Positions 42,438-51,828 of a DNA stretch of 64,000 nucleotides are shown here, in pieces. The DNA lies in the NCBI RefSeq assembly GCF_002257705.1, contig NZ_LSLK01000059.1, positions 434,001-498,000 on the forward strand, written 5' to 3'. A program made the translations under genes and the position numbers. This stretch comes from Sporomusa silvacetica DSM 10669. Its GTDB lineage: Bacteria; Bacillota; Negativicutes; Sporomusales; Sporomusaceae. Below the pieces are notes generated by a model. It was not told where the DNA came from. It ran no database searches and saw nothing but the letters and a program-made list of their open reading frames with translations. Numbering within the stretch: position 1 is the first letter of the stretch; the number at the start of each line of letters is the position of its first letter.

Positions 42438-43496
42438 ATGAGTCAGCAAGGATCTAAAAACACAGCCACTAATTATGAAGTAAATTTGGCCACCCTCAAG
42501 CTAACCGATGTAATCGATATTGATTTTCTCCAAAGATTTCAGGATGATTTTGCCAAAGGCGTTGGTGTGGCCAGCGTCACAGTTGACCAGGATGGCAATC
42601 CGGTGACTAATCCCAGCATGTATACCAGATTCTGTCAGGACTATACCCATTCAACAGAATGTGGTGACAAACGCTGTGCAGAGTCTCACCGAAAGGGCGG
42701 GGAGGAAGCGGTTCGCACCGGCAAGCCTTATGTTTTCGAATGCCATGCAGGGCTGATTGACTTTGCTGCGCCGATAATACTCGAAGGGAAATTGCTGGGA
42801 ACAATCTTAGGCGGCCAAGTTCTCACGTCCAGTCCTGACGAAGAAAAATACAGAAGAATCGCCGGCGAAATTGGCGTTGACGCCAACGGTTATGTCGCAG
42901 CTACCAAGGAAGTACGCATCTCGTCAAAAGAAAGCATCGAAGCAGCCGCCAATGTACTTTTCACGGTTGCTAACAATATGTCCAAGAGTGCTTATCAGCA
43001 TCGAAAACTAAAAGCGGTAGCCATGATATTAGATGACAGCCTCCATCAAATTTCGGCTACTATGGAGGAATTAGCTGCCTCTGCCGGTACAGTAAGTGAT
43101 AATCAGGCTAATCTGAATTCCGAGATTGGCAATGTAAGTTCTGTTACCGGCGAAATTAATAGTGTTATGGATCTCATCAAAGAAATCGCCGACGAAACCC
43201 GCCTGTTAGGCTTAAATGCAGCCATTGAAGCCGCCAGGGCAGGGGAAGCCGGTCTGGGCTTTGGCGTTGTAGCGCAAGAGATTAGAAAGCTATCCGGAGA
43301 CTCAAAAGCAACAGTCGGTAAAATCAAAGAATTCACTACCGTAATTAGGAATTCTGTTGACCGGACCGTTGCCATGGGCAACGAAACTGCATTAACAGTT
43401 GAACAACAAGCAGCAGCTATTCAGGAGATAACCGCCAGCGTTGAGGAGATTACTAGTATAACCGAACAACTAACTGTTTTGGCCAATGAAACCTGA
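42438..43496 (+). CDS. Soluble PocR-domain chemoreceptor-like protein
   Basis: 352 residues without membrane segments. N-terminal PocR domain (about 18-180) with a Cys-rich sensor loop (STECGDKRCAESHRKG, ECHAGLIDFAAPI, GTILGGQVL), then an MCP signalling segment whose tip reads IADETRLLGLNAAIEAARAG. PocR domains bind small hydrocarbons or metabolites such as 1,3-propanediol. The MCP part is short, lacking the usual full-length helical bundle. It lies between an HD-GYP enzyme and a CheW protein, so it probably signals through that CheW. Confidence 0.9.
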   Translation: MSQQGSKNTATNYEVNLATLKLTDVIDIDFLQRFQDDFAKGVGVASVTVDQDGNPVTNPSMYTRFCQDYTHSTECGDKRCAESHRKGGEEAVRTGKPYVFECHAGLIDFAAPIILEGKLLGTILGGQVLTSSPDEEKYRRIAGEIGVDANGYVAATKEVRISSKESIEAAANVLFTVANNMSKSAYQHRKLKAVAMILDDSLHQISATMEELAASAGTVSDNQANLNSEIGNVSSVTGEINSVMDLIKEIADETRLLGLNAAIEAARAGEAGLGFGVVAQEIRKLSGDSKATVGKIKEFTTVIRNSVDRTVAMGNETALTVEQQAAAIQEITASVEEITSITEQLTVLANET

Positions 43497-43522
43497 TCGA
43501 GTTAAAAAGGAGGACTACGCTT

Positions 43523-44083
43523 ATGGCAAGCATCCAGCTAGTCATTTTTGAAATTGATGGCTGTGAATACGGCATTGACGCCTTAACTGTTAATGGCATT
43601 TTACGCGCTCAAAAATACAAAATACAAAAAATTCCTGGACTTCCCCGCGAAATAGAAGGCATGATCAATCTCCGCGGCCATGTAAACTACATCTTCAACT
43701 TACGAAACAAATTCGGGTTGGCGGAAATGACCGCCGCCGAAGACAGCAAATTTATCATGTTGCATAGTAATGGCCAGGTTATCGGTTGTATTGTCGACGA
43801 GGTGACTGATATTGTGCATTTTAACGAAGAGGATTTACAAGCAGCGCCCACTCTGTCGAGCAGTCTAAGTGTAAGTTATGTAAAAGGAATCGGCAAAGTG
43901 GATGAGCGCATGATTATTATTCTCGATCCTGTACAACTGCTATCCACAGCAGAATCTTCAGATCCGGAAACTCCGCTAGTAAAGCTTTCTGATTTAGCCA
44001 TTCCTCTTAAATGCCCACCATTAGATAACTATAGTCATTGTCCTGTTACCAACAGGCTACCTGATGATATTTATCCTCGATAA
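43523..44083 (+). CDS. CheW-like coupling protein
   Basis: 186 residues: IQLVIFEIDGCEYGIDALTVNGIL, IEGMINLRGHVNYIFNLRNKFG and IVDEVTDIVHF are standard CheW elements, with a 40-residue C-terminal tail beyond the domain. It links chemoreceptors to CheA. No CheA, CheR or CheB is in the window, so the kinase lies elsewhere. Its last 38 bases overlap the convergent threonine dehydratase gene. Confidence 0.92.
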   Translation: MASIQLVIFEIDGCEYGIDALTVNGILRAQKYKIQKIPGLPREIEGMINLRGHVNYIFNLRNKFGLAEMTAAEDSKFIMLHSNGQVIGCIVDEVTDIVHFNEEDLQAAPTLSSSLSVSYVKGIGKVDERMIIILDPVQLLSTAESSDPETPLVKLSDLAIPLKCPPLDNYSHCPVTNRLPDDIYPR

Positions 44084-45035
44084 GCATCGATAAAAGCATT
44101 GGGTCAATATTACCACCACTGATGACTGCCGCTACTTTTTGCATCGGCAGCTTGATCTTATCAGCTAACAGGGCCGCAATTCCGACTACACCAGCCCCTT
44201 CAGTCATTATTTTGCCACGCTCTAGCATGAATAAAATTCCAGCAATAATCTCTTCCTCAGTAACTAAGATAATTTCATCAACATACTTTTGTGTATAGTC
44301 GAAAGTAATATCGCCTGGCTGTTTTACAGCAATGCCGTCGGCAATGGTACTGACAGACGCCAGACAGGAGCGCGCTCCGCAGGCTAACGATTGGGCCATA
44401 GAAGGTGCACCTGCTGCTTGCACGCCAATTACCTTGATTTTAGGATTATGCTCTTTGGCTGCTACAGCCAGACCGGCAATCAAACCACCTCCGCCAATAG
44501 GTGCAATGATAGCATCCACATCAAACATCTGAGACATGATTTCCAGCGCAATTGTTCCCTGACCGGCAATAACAGCTGGATCATCAAAGGCATGGATAAA
44601 TGTTCTGTTTTGCTCGGCCTGCAAAATTCGAGCATGCTGGTAGGCCTCATCATAGTTTTGACCATACAACACTACATTGGCACCATAAGCCTTGGTAGCC
44701 CGCACCTTGGCTATAGGTGCCTTTTCTGGCATAACGACAATCGCAGGGACATTGCAAGCCTTGGCTGCCCAGGCTACGCCCTGGGCATGGTTGCCTGCTG
44801 AAGCCGTTATTACCCCACAAGCCATCTCTTCCGGACGCAAACTGAATATCTTATTGACAGCTCCCCGGATTTTGAAAGAACCCGTTTTTTGCATATTTTC
44901 CAATTTTAAGTGAACCTGGCAATTGGCTATTTCACTTAAAGTACGGGAATGCTGCAGCGGAGTCTGATGAACAAAAGGGGTAATTCGCTGCCAGGCCTCT
45001 TTAATTTTAACTAAGTTTAGCTCATGAACATCCAT
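44046..45035 (-). CDS. Threonine ammonia-lyase, short form
   Basis: 329 residues of the PLP serine/threonine dehydratase family: KLENMQKTGSFKIRGAVNK (PLP lysine), ITASAGNHAQGVAWAA and IAPIGGGGLIAGLAVA. It converts threonine to 2-oxobutyrate. It lacks the C-terminal ACT regulatory domain, like TdcB-type enzymes, but a T-box upstream with ATC specifier triplets suggests it serves isoleucine synthesis. Perfect AAGGAGG before ATG 45035. Convergent overlap with cheW at its 3' end. Confidence 0.93.
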   Translation of the reverse strand: MDVHELNLVKIKEAWQRITPFVHQTPLQHSRTLSEIANCQVHLKLENMQKTGSFKIRGAVNKIFSLRPEEMACGVITASAGNHAQGVAWAAKACNVPAIVVMPEKAPIAKVRATKAYGANVVLYGQNYDEAYQHARILQAEQNRTFIHAFDDPAVIAGQGTIALEIMSQMFDVDAIIAPIGGGGLIAGLAVAAKEHNPKIKVIGVQAAGAPSMAQSLACGARSCLASVSTIADGIAVKQPGDITFDYTQKYVDEIILVTEEEIIAGILFMLERGKIMTEGAGVVGIAALLADKIKLPMQKVAAVISGGNIDPMLLSMLIEDKYHQVACW

Positions 45036-45149
45036 ATCAAATTACCTCCTTAAATAAGATAAGACTTGGCTTGTGCCAAGTCCCTTAGGACGCCGGCAGA
45101 AGCCTTAGTCGTTCAATCCAGGGAAAGTTATACTTTCCATCTGGAAAAT

Positions 45150-45425
45150 TAAAAAACCTCCGTCCCCTTACATAAAGGGACGGAGGTTAATCCGCGATAC
45201 CACCCTAATTATTACAGTCCTTATAGAAAGACTGCAATCTCTCATTAAAGTACGGAGCAAAGCTCGATACCCCAGCGCAATAACGGGCACTGTTACCCTT
45301 AACGGGTCCCGGCAAGGCTTACTAATGTTCAGCCTGCAACTCACAGATGATTTTCAGTCATATCAGATAGTTACTGGCTCACACCAAACCCAGCTCGCTG
45401 AAAGTATCCTTACTATGCCTACTCT
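45150..45425 (-). promoter_or_regulatory. T-box leader of the threonine dehydratase gene (probable isoleucine specifier)
   Basis: The minus strand has the conserved T-box AGGGTGGTATCGCGG (within 45192-45210), which pairs with the tRNA CCA end, followed by the terminator stem ACCTCCGTCCC/GGGACGGAGGT and TTTTTT (45151-45188). Upstream, stem I is visible: TTCAGC paired with GCTGAA around a GGTTTGGTGTGAGCC apical element, with two ATC triplets (45351-45346) on its 3' side as candidate specifier. Uncharged tRNA-Ile would prevent termination. A further GACTTGGC/GCCAAGTC hairpin (45063-45082) lies between the terminator and the gene start. Confidence 0.9.
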
Positions 45426-45504
45426 TCTGATCATCGTATTTGATTCAATATTATTGTTTATTAATATATCAAAAATCTTGCCTGCTGTCAAGAGGCTGTG
45501 CAGC

Positions 45505-45951
45505 TTACTTACTGGTAAGCTTCTTTAGAACATCTGCCGTGATGTCAACCCCACCATCAATAACAATATTTTTTCCCAGCACCACCGACAAGCCCTTATC
45601 GGCTCTCACTTCCTTGATCGCAGTGGCAATTTTCTCAGAAATAGGCTTGAGAAGTTCCTGACGTTTTTGCTCTAGCTGCTGCCCTAGCTGCAAATCAAGG
45701 TCCCGTTTTTCCTTGTCGCCCAAACCGGCTGACTTGGTCTCGAAGTCTTTTTTCGCCTGCTCTTGCACTGCCTTAAGCTCTTCATTGGCCTTGGGCGTGT
45801 CCGGATGGTTGTTAAGCAGATATAAGAAATCAACGACCCCCACAGAAGAAGCGGGCGCAGGTGCTGCTTGCACCAAATTTACGCCAAATGCGATTGTAAA
45901 CAGGCATGTAATCAGCAGCGCAATGCAAAACTTTTTCTTTTGTACAAACAT
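45505..45951 (-). CDS. OmpH/Skp-family periplasmic chaperone
   Basis: 148 residues: signal peptide FCIALLITCLFTIAFGVNLVQA-A, then VGVVDFLYLLNNHPDTP, a charged coiled coil (about 45-110) and a closing GLSVVLGKNIVIDGGVDITADVLKKL, typical of the Skp/OmpH family. Skp escorts outer-membrane proteins across the periplasm, supporting a diderm cell. ATG 45951 preceded by GGAAGG. It follows a small acidic-tailed protein gene in the same direction. Confidence 0.9.
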   Translation of the reverse strand: MFVQKKKFCIALLITCLFTIAFGVNLVQAAPAPASSVGVVDFLYLLNNHPDTPKANEELKAVQEQAKKDFETKSAGLGDKEKRDLDLQLGQQLEQKRQELLKPISEKIATAIKEVRADKGLSVVLGKNIVIDGGVDITADVLKKLTSK

Positions 45952-45996
45952 AGGTATTACCTTCCTTCTTGTCATTTTTGGTTTGTTGTCATGGAG

Positions 45997-46260
45997 CTAC
46001 TGCTCTTGTTCGGGCTGAGAAATTTTCTCCTGGCTCTGTTTCAGCACCCCAGCTTTGATGAGCTGGTTAACGATGTTTTCCTGGGTAGCTAAAGCCTGCA
46101 CAAAACCCTCCAGCGGCATGATAATCCGCTTACTTACATCAACTACCGGCTGACCGTTATCGCTCTTGAGATGGGGTTGCAAGGTCATCAGATCGATACG
46201 CACTAAGTTGCCGGTAACATGAACGGCGCTAATACCGTCGGCGAAGATTTCCTGGTTCAT
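45997..46260 (-). CDS. Small hypothetical protein upstream of ompH-like gene (87 aa)
   Basis: 87 residues starting MNQEIFADGISAVHVTGNLVRIDL after GGAGGCAG. The text GNLVRIDLMTLQP then RIIMPLEGFVQALATQENIV suggests a short beta-strand module with a C-terminal helix and a Gln/Glu-rich end. No membrane segment or known motif recognised. Its position 45 bases before the OmpH-like gene suggests a shared transcript. Confidence 0.7.
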   Translation of the reverse strand: MNQEIFADGISAVHVTGNLVRIDLMTLQPHLKSDNGQPVVDVSKRIIMPLEGFVQALATQENIVNQLIKAGVLKQSQEKISQPEQEQ

Positions 46261-46386
46261 GAACTGCCTCCTTCATATTTACTATCTTACTAACTTCTTG
46301 CCTTTCAGCCAAAATTCCTGCTATTTACCTAAAATTTGTCAGGGAAGTCAATTCCGATGTTGATACCCGGTAATCAACGATTATAA

Positions 46387-46417
46387 AAACCCTGCAGGAT
46401 TACACCCTGCAGGGTTT
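46387..46417 (-). terminator. Terminator of the RNase J gene
   Basis: AAACCCTGCAGG with its exact complement after seven bases; TTTTTATAA follows on the minus strand, 38 bases after the gene's stop. Confidence 0.9.
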
Positions 46418-46454
46418 CTATATATAACTTATTTAACTCAGCGGACAAAAGCCT

Positions 46455-48116
46455 TTACAAATCCATGATAATTGGTAAGATCATCGGCCTACGACCGGTT
46501 TTTGCAAATAAATACTTAGACAAGGCTTCCCGAATGCCATTCTTCAGTGGAGCCCACTCGGTTATTGGCTGATTTTCAAAGCGTTCTAATACGTTCTTTA
46601 CTATATTACGCGACTCATCAATGAGTACTTCTGAGTCTCTGACATAGACAAATCCCCGCGAAACAATATCAGGACCATCCAGAACGCAGCCACGGCTTTT
46701 GTCAAGAGTAACCACAACAATCAATACACCGTCCTGAGATAACTGCCGTCTGTCCCGGATAACAATATTGCCAACATCTCCGACACCTAAACCATCAACA
46801 AAAATTTTGCCAGCAGTTACTTTACCAGCAAACCGTCCGGTGTCAGCAGTAAACTCAAAAACATGCCCATTCTCGCCAATAAAAACGTTTTCCTTGGGTA
46901 TGCCTGTTTCTTGTGCCAGTTTACCATGTTGTCTAAGCATCCGGTGTTCCCCGTGAACGGGAATGAGGTACTTAGGACTAACCAAATTCAAAATGAGCTT
47001 AAGTTCTTCCTGACTGGCATGTCCAGAAACATGAATACCTGAAGATCGTTCATACACAACATGAACACCAGAGCGCATTAAGGCATCAATAGTACGACCA
47101 ACAGAACGTTCATTGCCTGGTATTGGGTTGGCTGCTATTAGCACCGTATCCCCGGGAGTTAGTTGCAAACTGCGATGACTTTTGGAAGCCAACCGACTGA
47201 GCGCAGCCATAGGTTCACCCTGGCTTCCGGTTGTTAAGATCAGCATTTGGTTGTCCGGATAGCGGCTGATTTCATCAACGCCAATCAAGACTCCTTCTGG
47301 TATGTCCATATAACCAAGCTCGTTAGCCTTATTCACCACCGTTACCATGCTCCGTCCCAGCAGCGCCACCTTACGCCCATAGTTACAAGCCGCGTTAATG
47401 GCCTGCTGCAGTCTGGATACATTAGACGCAAAGGTAGTTAAGATAATACGCCCCCTGGCGGTGCGAAAATGCTCATCAAGACTCACTGTTACAGTACGTT
47501 CCGATTTGGTATAGCCTGGCCGTTCGGCGTTGGTGCTGTCCGAAAGCAGCACCAGTACTCCTTGATTGCCCAATTCAGCGAATTTATGGATATCAATCAT
47601 CTTGCCATCAACAGGGGTCTGATCAATTTTGAAGTCGCCCGTATGAACAACTGTACCTACCGGCGTTTTTAAGTAAATCCCCAGCGCATCAGCAATCGAA
47701 TGGTTAACCCGGATAAAGCCAACCTCAAAGGCCCCTAGGGTAATAGAATCACCAGGAGCCACAGGAATTAGGTTAGTGGTCGATACATCATATTCCTTTA
47801 ATCGCCCCTCAACCAAACCTAACGTAAGCCGTGAACCGTACACGGGTACATCAATGTGACGCAGCAGATAAAACAATGAGCCAATATGATCCTCATGACC
47901 ATGGGTTAAAACAACCGCTCTGATTTTGTCTTTGTTTTCAATAATGTAGGAGATATCGGGTATGACTAAATCAATGCCCAGCATATCCTCCTCAGGAAAA
48001 GCCAGACCAGAGTCAAGAATAATCATGTCATCGCCACAGCGAAACACCGTCATATTCTTACCAATCTCACCAAGTCCCCCAAGTGGTATAATTAAAAGTT
48101 TATCATTTTTACTCAC
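46455..48116 (-). CDS. rnj: Ribonuclease J
   Basis: 553 residues of the beta-CASP metallo-lactamase RNase J family: LIIPLGGLGEIGKNM at the start, metal motif LTHGHEDHIGS, HTGDFKID, LLSDSTNAERPGYT, the beta-CASP IIIL-like TTGSQGEPMAALSRLAS and SGHASQEELKLIL with VHGEHRML. It acts as 5'-3' exo- and endoribonuclease in mRNA decay and rRNA maturation. Full length, single gene with its own terminator. Confidence 0.97.
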   Translation of the reverse strand: MSKNDKLLIIPLGGLGEIGKNMTVFRCGDDMIILDSGLAFPEEDMLGIDLVIPDISYIIENKDKIRAVVLTHGHEDHIGSLFYLLRHIDVPVYGSRLTLGLVEGRLKEYDVSTTNLIPVAPGDSITLGAFEVGFIRVNHSIADALGIYLKTPVGTVVHTGDFKIDQTPVDGKMIDIHKFAELGNQGVLVLLSDSTNAERPGYTKSERTVTVSLDEHFRTARGRIILTTFASNVSRLQQAINAACNYGRKVALLGRSMVTVVNKANELGYMDIPEGVLIGVDEISRYPDNQMLILTTGSQGEPMAALSRLASKSHRSLQLTPGDTVLIAANPIPGNERSVGRTIDALMRSGVHVVYERSSGIHVSGHASQEELKLILNLVSPKYLIPVHGEHRMLRQHGKLAQETGIPKENVFIGENGHVFEFTADTGRFAGKVTAGKIFVDGLGVGDVGNIVIRDRRQLSQDGVLIVVVTLDKSRGCVLDGPDIVSRGFVYVRDSEVLIDESRNIVKNVLERFENQPITEWAPLKNGIREALSKYLFAKTGRRPMILPIIMDL

Positions 48117-48274
48117 TAGAACCTCCAGTTATATAATATTACTAATTATTCACTCATCCGTCCATATCCTTAAACGTAACGCCGTCCCTAACTAGTGCTT
48201 TAATTATATACAACTGTCAAGTGATTTGCAAATTTGGAATAAAAATGTTAGGACCTGCGGGCTCTTTTACGCTC

Positions 48275-49717
48275 TTACGTAAGTGAATCTTCTGTAAGAG
48301 AAGCCACCCGTAACTGGTTTCGCCCTGCTTTCTTGGCTTGATAAAGGGCCTGGTCTGCTGCAATAATCAGTTTATCATGTGTAAAAATATCTGACGGTAT
48401 ACAAACCGCAATACCAAGACTTACCGTAACGATTTGACTGCTTACAGATGTTACATTACGAATGCCTAGTTCTCTGACTCTAACCAAAATCTGTTTCCCC
48501 AGTTTCTCTGCAGCTTGCTGATCAGTATTGGGCAAGATTATTGCAAACTCTTCCCCGCCATAACGCGCTGCCAGATCTGTCGCCTGCTTGCTCAGTCCCT
48601 GCAGAACTCCTGCAATCCGTTTGAGGCATTGATCGCCAGCAACATGGCCGTACGTATCGTTATAATGTTTAAACAAGTCAACATCCAACATAATTAATGC
48701 CAACGGCAGCTGTTCTCGACTGGCTCGCTGCCATTCCCGTTCCAAACATTCATCAAAACAGCGACGGTTGGCAATACCGGTCAACCCGTCTTGTATTGAA
48801 ATCCTGTACAATTTCTCATTTAGCAATCTTAACTCCTGCGTTCTTTCCTTTACTTTCAATTCCAATTCATCGCGCGCCTGACGCAGTATTTTCTCAGCCA
48901 TTTTACGTTCAGTAATATCTTCCGCAACACTATCAATCCAGAACATTTCCCTTTTGGCATCAAAATGTTTGATTGCGGTTACAGAACACCATATGACAGT
49001 TCCATCTTTTTTATTTAGCATGATTTCTCTATTTTTCACCGCTCCCTGCTGGTTAATTTCTTTAAGCAGCAGATTAAAACTTTCCTGGTCGGAAAAATAG
49101 GTTGCTGCGGACGTTTTTAATAATTCCTCTGCAGAAGGGAATCCGAGCATTCTCGCAAGGGCTGGATTGACATATTCCATGAAAGAGTTGTCATTACCAG
49201 TCTTGCGATATACACCAACATTAATATTTTCCACCAGCGAGCGATATTTTTCCTCACTGTCGCGCAGTTCTGCTCCGCTGGCTTTTAGTTGGGCTACAAT
49301 ATTATTAAATGTCATGGCTAACTGACCAAGCTCATCCCTGGTTGTAATCTTGATCAATGCATTCGGGTCACCGGTGGCCAGACGGTCAGTGACTGTCGCT
49401 ATGTCGATAATACGTTTTGTCATTCTACCAGCTATAATAATACTTATCAGTGAAGCAAATAAAGCAGCTACCATGCTCATGACGATTCCCGTCCGCTTAA
49501 TGTGATTTACAATATTCTCAGCAGCATGCCGAGCTGCATCCCCATTATGGTCAATGAGAAAGCTGGTTAACGCTTTCTCGCCATTATAACCAATTATTGC
49601 AGTTGTTACTAACAAGGGAATCACCGACATACCAACTAGACAAATGCTGAGCTTTGCCCGCAAGCTCAGCTCAAGCCACAGGTTGGCAACCTTATCCACG
49701 AGGGTTGCAACTAACAC
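48275..49717 (-). CDS. Membrane diguanylate cyclase (HAMP-PAS-GGDEF)
   Basis: 480 residues: two membrane segments (about 24-45 and 78-96) flank a short periplasmic loop, then HAMP (RMTKRIIDIATVTDRLATGD), a PAS/PAC domain (SLVENINVGVYRKTGNDNS to WIDSVAEDITERK), a coiled linker and a GGDEF domain with intact active site RYGGEEFAII. It makes cyclic di-GMP, the counterpart of the HD-GYP enzyme at 41725. The first codon is GTG 49717, with AGGAGGGAG upstream. Confidence 0.93.
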   Translation of the reverse strand: MLVATLVDKVANLWLELSLRAKLSICLVGMSVIPLLVTTAIIGYNGEKALTSFLIDHNGDAARHAAENIVNHIKRTGIVMSMVAALFASLISIIIAGRMTKRIIDIATVTDRLATGDPNALIKITTRDELGQLAMTFNNIVAQLKASGAELRDSEEKYRSLVENINVGVYRKTGNDNSFMEYVNPALARMLGFPSAEELLKTSAATYFSDQESFNLLLKEINQQGAVKNREIMLNKKDGTVIWCSVTAIKHFDAKREMFWIDSVAEDITERKMAEKILRQARDELELKVKERTQELRLLNEKLYRISIQDGLTGIANRRCFDECLEREWQRASREQLPLALIMLDVDLFKHYNDTYGHVAGDQCLKRIAGVLQGLSKQATDLAARYGGEEFAIILPNTDQQAAEKLGKQILVRVRELGIRNVTSVSSQIVTVSLGIAVCIPSDIFTHDKLIIAADQALYQAKKAGRNQLRVASLTEDSLT

Positions 49718-50208
49718 CGGACTCCCTCCTACTATTTCCTCTAATTCTGAGTAAATAACCCTAATAGCATCATAATTCTAGGAACTGGACGAAACTATGT
49801 ATACATCGCTACCTATTGCCGCTCATGTTAGTCACCCATACTTGCGCTCAATCACCTGTATAAATATCATAATATTCAGTTATTATTCATTGAAAACTCA
49901 TTATTAGGACTCATCCGTTTACTTGCCAATATAAGCCACCTCACGGAAGAATACTCCGCTGGTCTACATCTTATATTTTTAGCTAATAAAATTCGACATT
50001 TTATTTCAATATCCTTCATATTTTTTGTATTTACAAAAGATTACAGGCAAAATTAAACAGCCTCAAACCGATGGAAGTTCGATCCAAAGCTGGTTAATTT
50101 ACTTTATTTGTACTGTCAACCTAACAGCTGCAGTCCACAAGTGCGGACAGCCCCTTTTTTATTCACTAACCTGTCATTTTCTTTTGCCCCGCCCAGGTAT
50201 CAGGGGCA
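49718..50208. other. Gene-free spacer with a plus-strand terminator-like hairpin
   Basis: No gene seen on either strand. GCTG-GTCC/GGAC-GC with TTTTTT lies near 50130-50161 in plus orientation, though no plus-strand gene precedes it. The segment 49740-50020 is AT-rich and may contain the promoter of the cyclase gene. Confidence 0.4.
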
Positions 50209-50856
50209 TTAATTACCTTGGTTACGGTTCTCTGATACTATATCCTTAGAATCTAGGCCAAGAACGGGAAAGTTCCAGCCATATTTAATACAGCAAAGTC
50301 TAAGGCCTGTCGTGATACAAAAACAAAGATACAATGGTAGATTGCCAACATAATACGTTTGGGCATAATAGAACACCATAGCTCCCACGATGGTAGTGAT
50401 CGCATAGACCTCCTGGCGAAACACATAAGGAATTTCTTTGACAAACACATCCCGCATGACACTTCCACCTATCCCGGTAATTACCGCCACTGTCGTAACA
50501 ATAAATAAGGAATCCAGGTTATGCTGAATGGCAAGATTAGCACTAGTAGCCGTGAAAGCGCCCAAACCAATGGCATCAAATATCTGAATGGTATATTTGA
50601 ACCGATCCAACCATCGATATGTGAAAAAAACACCGATAGTAGCCATAGCGCTGATTATAAGAAAAGTAGGGTCACGAAAAGTTAGCGGTGGTGTATTACC
50701 AATAATAACATCCCGCAGTACCCCCCCGCCAATCGCTGTCGTTATCGCCAATACCAACACGCCAAAGACATCCAATTTCTTTTGAATCCCTGTTAACGCA
50801 CCTGAAACCGCAAAAGCTACTATCCCCATAACCTCAAATACACTCCACGTTGTCAT
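50209..50856 (-). CDS. TRIC/UPF0126-family membrane channel protein
   Basis: 215 residues with two repeats of a three-helix unit characteristic of UPF0126 (YicG/YadS), prokaryotic relatives of TRIC cation channels: AFAVSGALTGIQKKLDVFGVLVLA, IGGGVLRDVIIG and in the second repeat GIGGSVMRDVFVKEIPYVF. The paired GG-LRDV kink motifs line the pore. The physiological ion or role (possibly glycine transport in some bacteria) is not known here. Monocistronic. Confidence 0.9.
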   Translation of the reverse strand: MTTWSVFEVMGIVAFAVSGALTGIQKKLDVFGVLVLAITTAIGGGVLRDVIIGNTPPLTFRDPTFLIISAMATIGVFFTYRWLDRFKYTIQIFDAIGLGAFTATSANLAIQHNLDSLFIVTTVAVITGIGGSVMRDVFVKEIPYVFRQEVYAITTIVGAMVFYYAQTYYVGNLPLYLCFCITTGLRLCCIKYGWNFPVLGLDSKDIVSENRNQGN

Positions 50857-51096
50857 TTTTCGTCCACTCCTGCATATAGTCTACTATTTTTTCTCTGCTA
50901 ATTTTATCATAGATACGCTAAAAATACTGCAACTCAGCAAAAAAGAAACTTAAAAACAGGCTAATCATCTGCTTTCTAAGTTTCTATAGTGTTATCTTAC
51001 TTTGCTAATTGGAGGCAAATGCACCATCAAACTCACTACTCACGCAACAGCTCAATAAAAATCTACTCAGGTTATTGAATGCCTAAAGAGCTTTAA

Positions 51097-51828
51097 TTAA
51101 TTTAAATTGAATACAAAGCTTTGGGATATATAGCAGCGAACGGCTCTTCCCTGGGCGTTTTTAGCTGGGGCAAAGGACCACTGATAAAAAGCCGTTAAAG
51201 CCGCCTGATCCAAAGCAGATGTACCAGAAGAAGCGGTGATACTGGCCCCTTCGATGCTGCCATCCGTACCGATAACAGCTCGGATGCTCACGGTGCCGCT
51301 TATGCCCTGCCGGCGCACTTCTTCCGGATAAACCGGATTCGTACGGCTGAGCACGCGCAGCGGTGTTGCCGGTTCCAAATTATCTTCCCCGTCTGAATCG
51401 CCGCCACCTTGGCCATTGCCTTTTATGCCATCGGCGTTTCCACTGCCCTGCCCCTTGCCGATACCATTGCTTTTGCCGCTGTTGGAACCAGCATTAGAAG
51501 CTGATTCAGCCGTTTGCGACGGCTTTTCTTTCTGCTTGCTGTCAGATGGTGTTGGTTTTTGCTCCTCCAGCTGCGCTGTTGGCTGCTCTGGTTTTGGCAG
51601 GGCTATATTCGAAGCAGGAACCGAGCTGTCACTGCTATTACTATCACTGCCATCACTACCGCCGCCGCTGCTACCGCTGACAGCTGCGTAGATGACATCT
51701 ACCATCAATGGCGGTTTCTGCTGTTCTAAATAGTTAAAGAAACCACTGGTCGCCAATACAATGAACAAAACAAGATGCAAAAGAATCGAAAGGCCCCAGC
51801 CGATGCGTTCATTTTTATCTTGGTTCAT
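51097..51828 (-). CDS. tonB: TonB energy-transducing protein
   Basis: 243 residues: N-terminal membrane anchor (GWGLSILLHLVLFIVLATSGF), a long linker (45-155) and a C-terminal TonB domain with SRTNPVYPEEVRRQGISGTVSIRAVI and YQWSFAPAKNAQGRAV. The linker is rich in Ser, Gly and Asn (for example SSGGGSDGSDSNSSDSS) with only a short Pro/Lys part, unlike the Pro-rich spacer of proteobacterial TonB. It transmits proton-motive energy to the receptor at 56141. Last gene of the exbB-exbD-tonB unit. Confidence 0.93.
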   Translation of the reverse strand: MNQDKNERIGWGLSILLHLVLFIVLATSGFFNYLEQQKPPLMVDVIYAAVSGSSGGGSDGSDSNSSDSSVPASNIALPKPEQPTAQLEEQKPTPSDSKQKEKPSQTAESASNAGSNSGKSNGIGKGQGSGNADGIKGNGQGGGDSDGEDNLEPATPLRVLSRTNPVYPEEVRRQGISGTVSIRAVIGTDGSIEGASITASSGTSALDQAALTAFYQWSFAPAKNAQGRAVRCYISQSFVFNLN

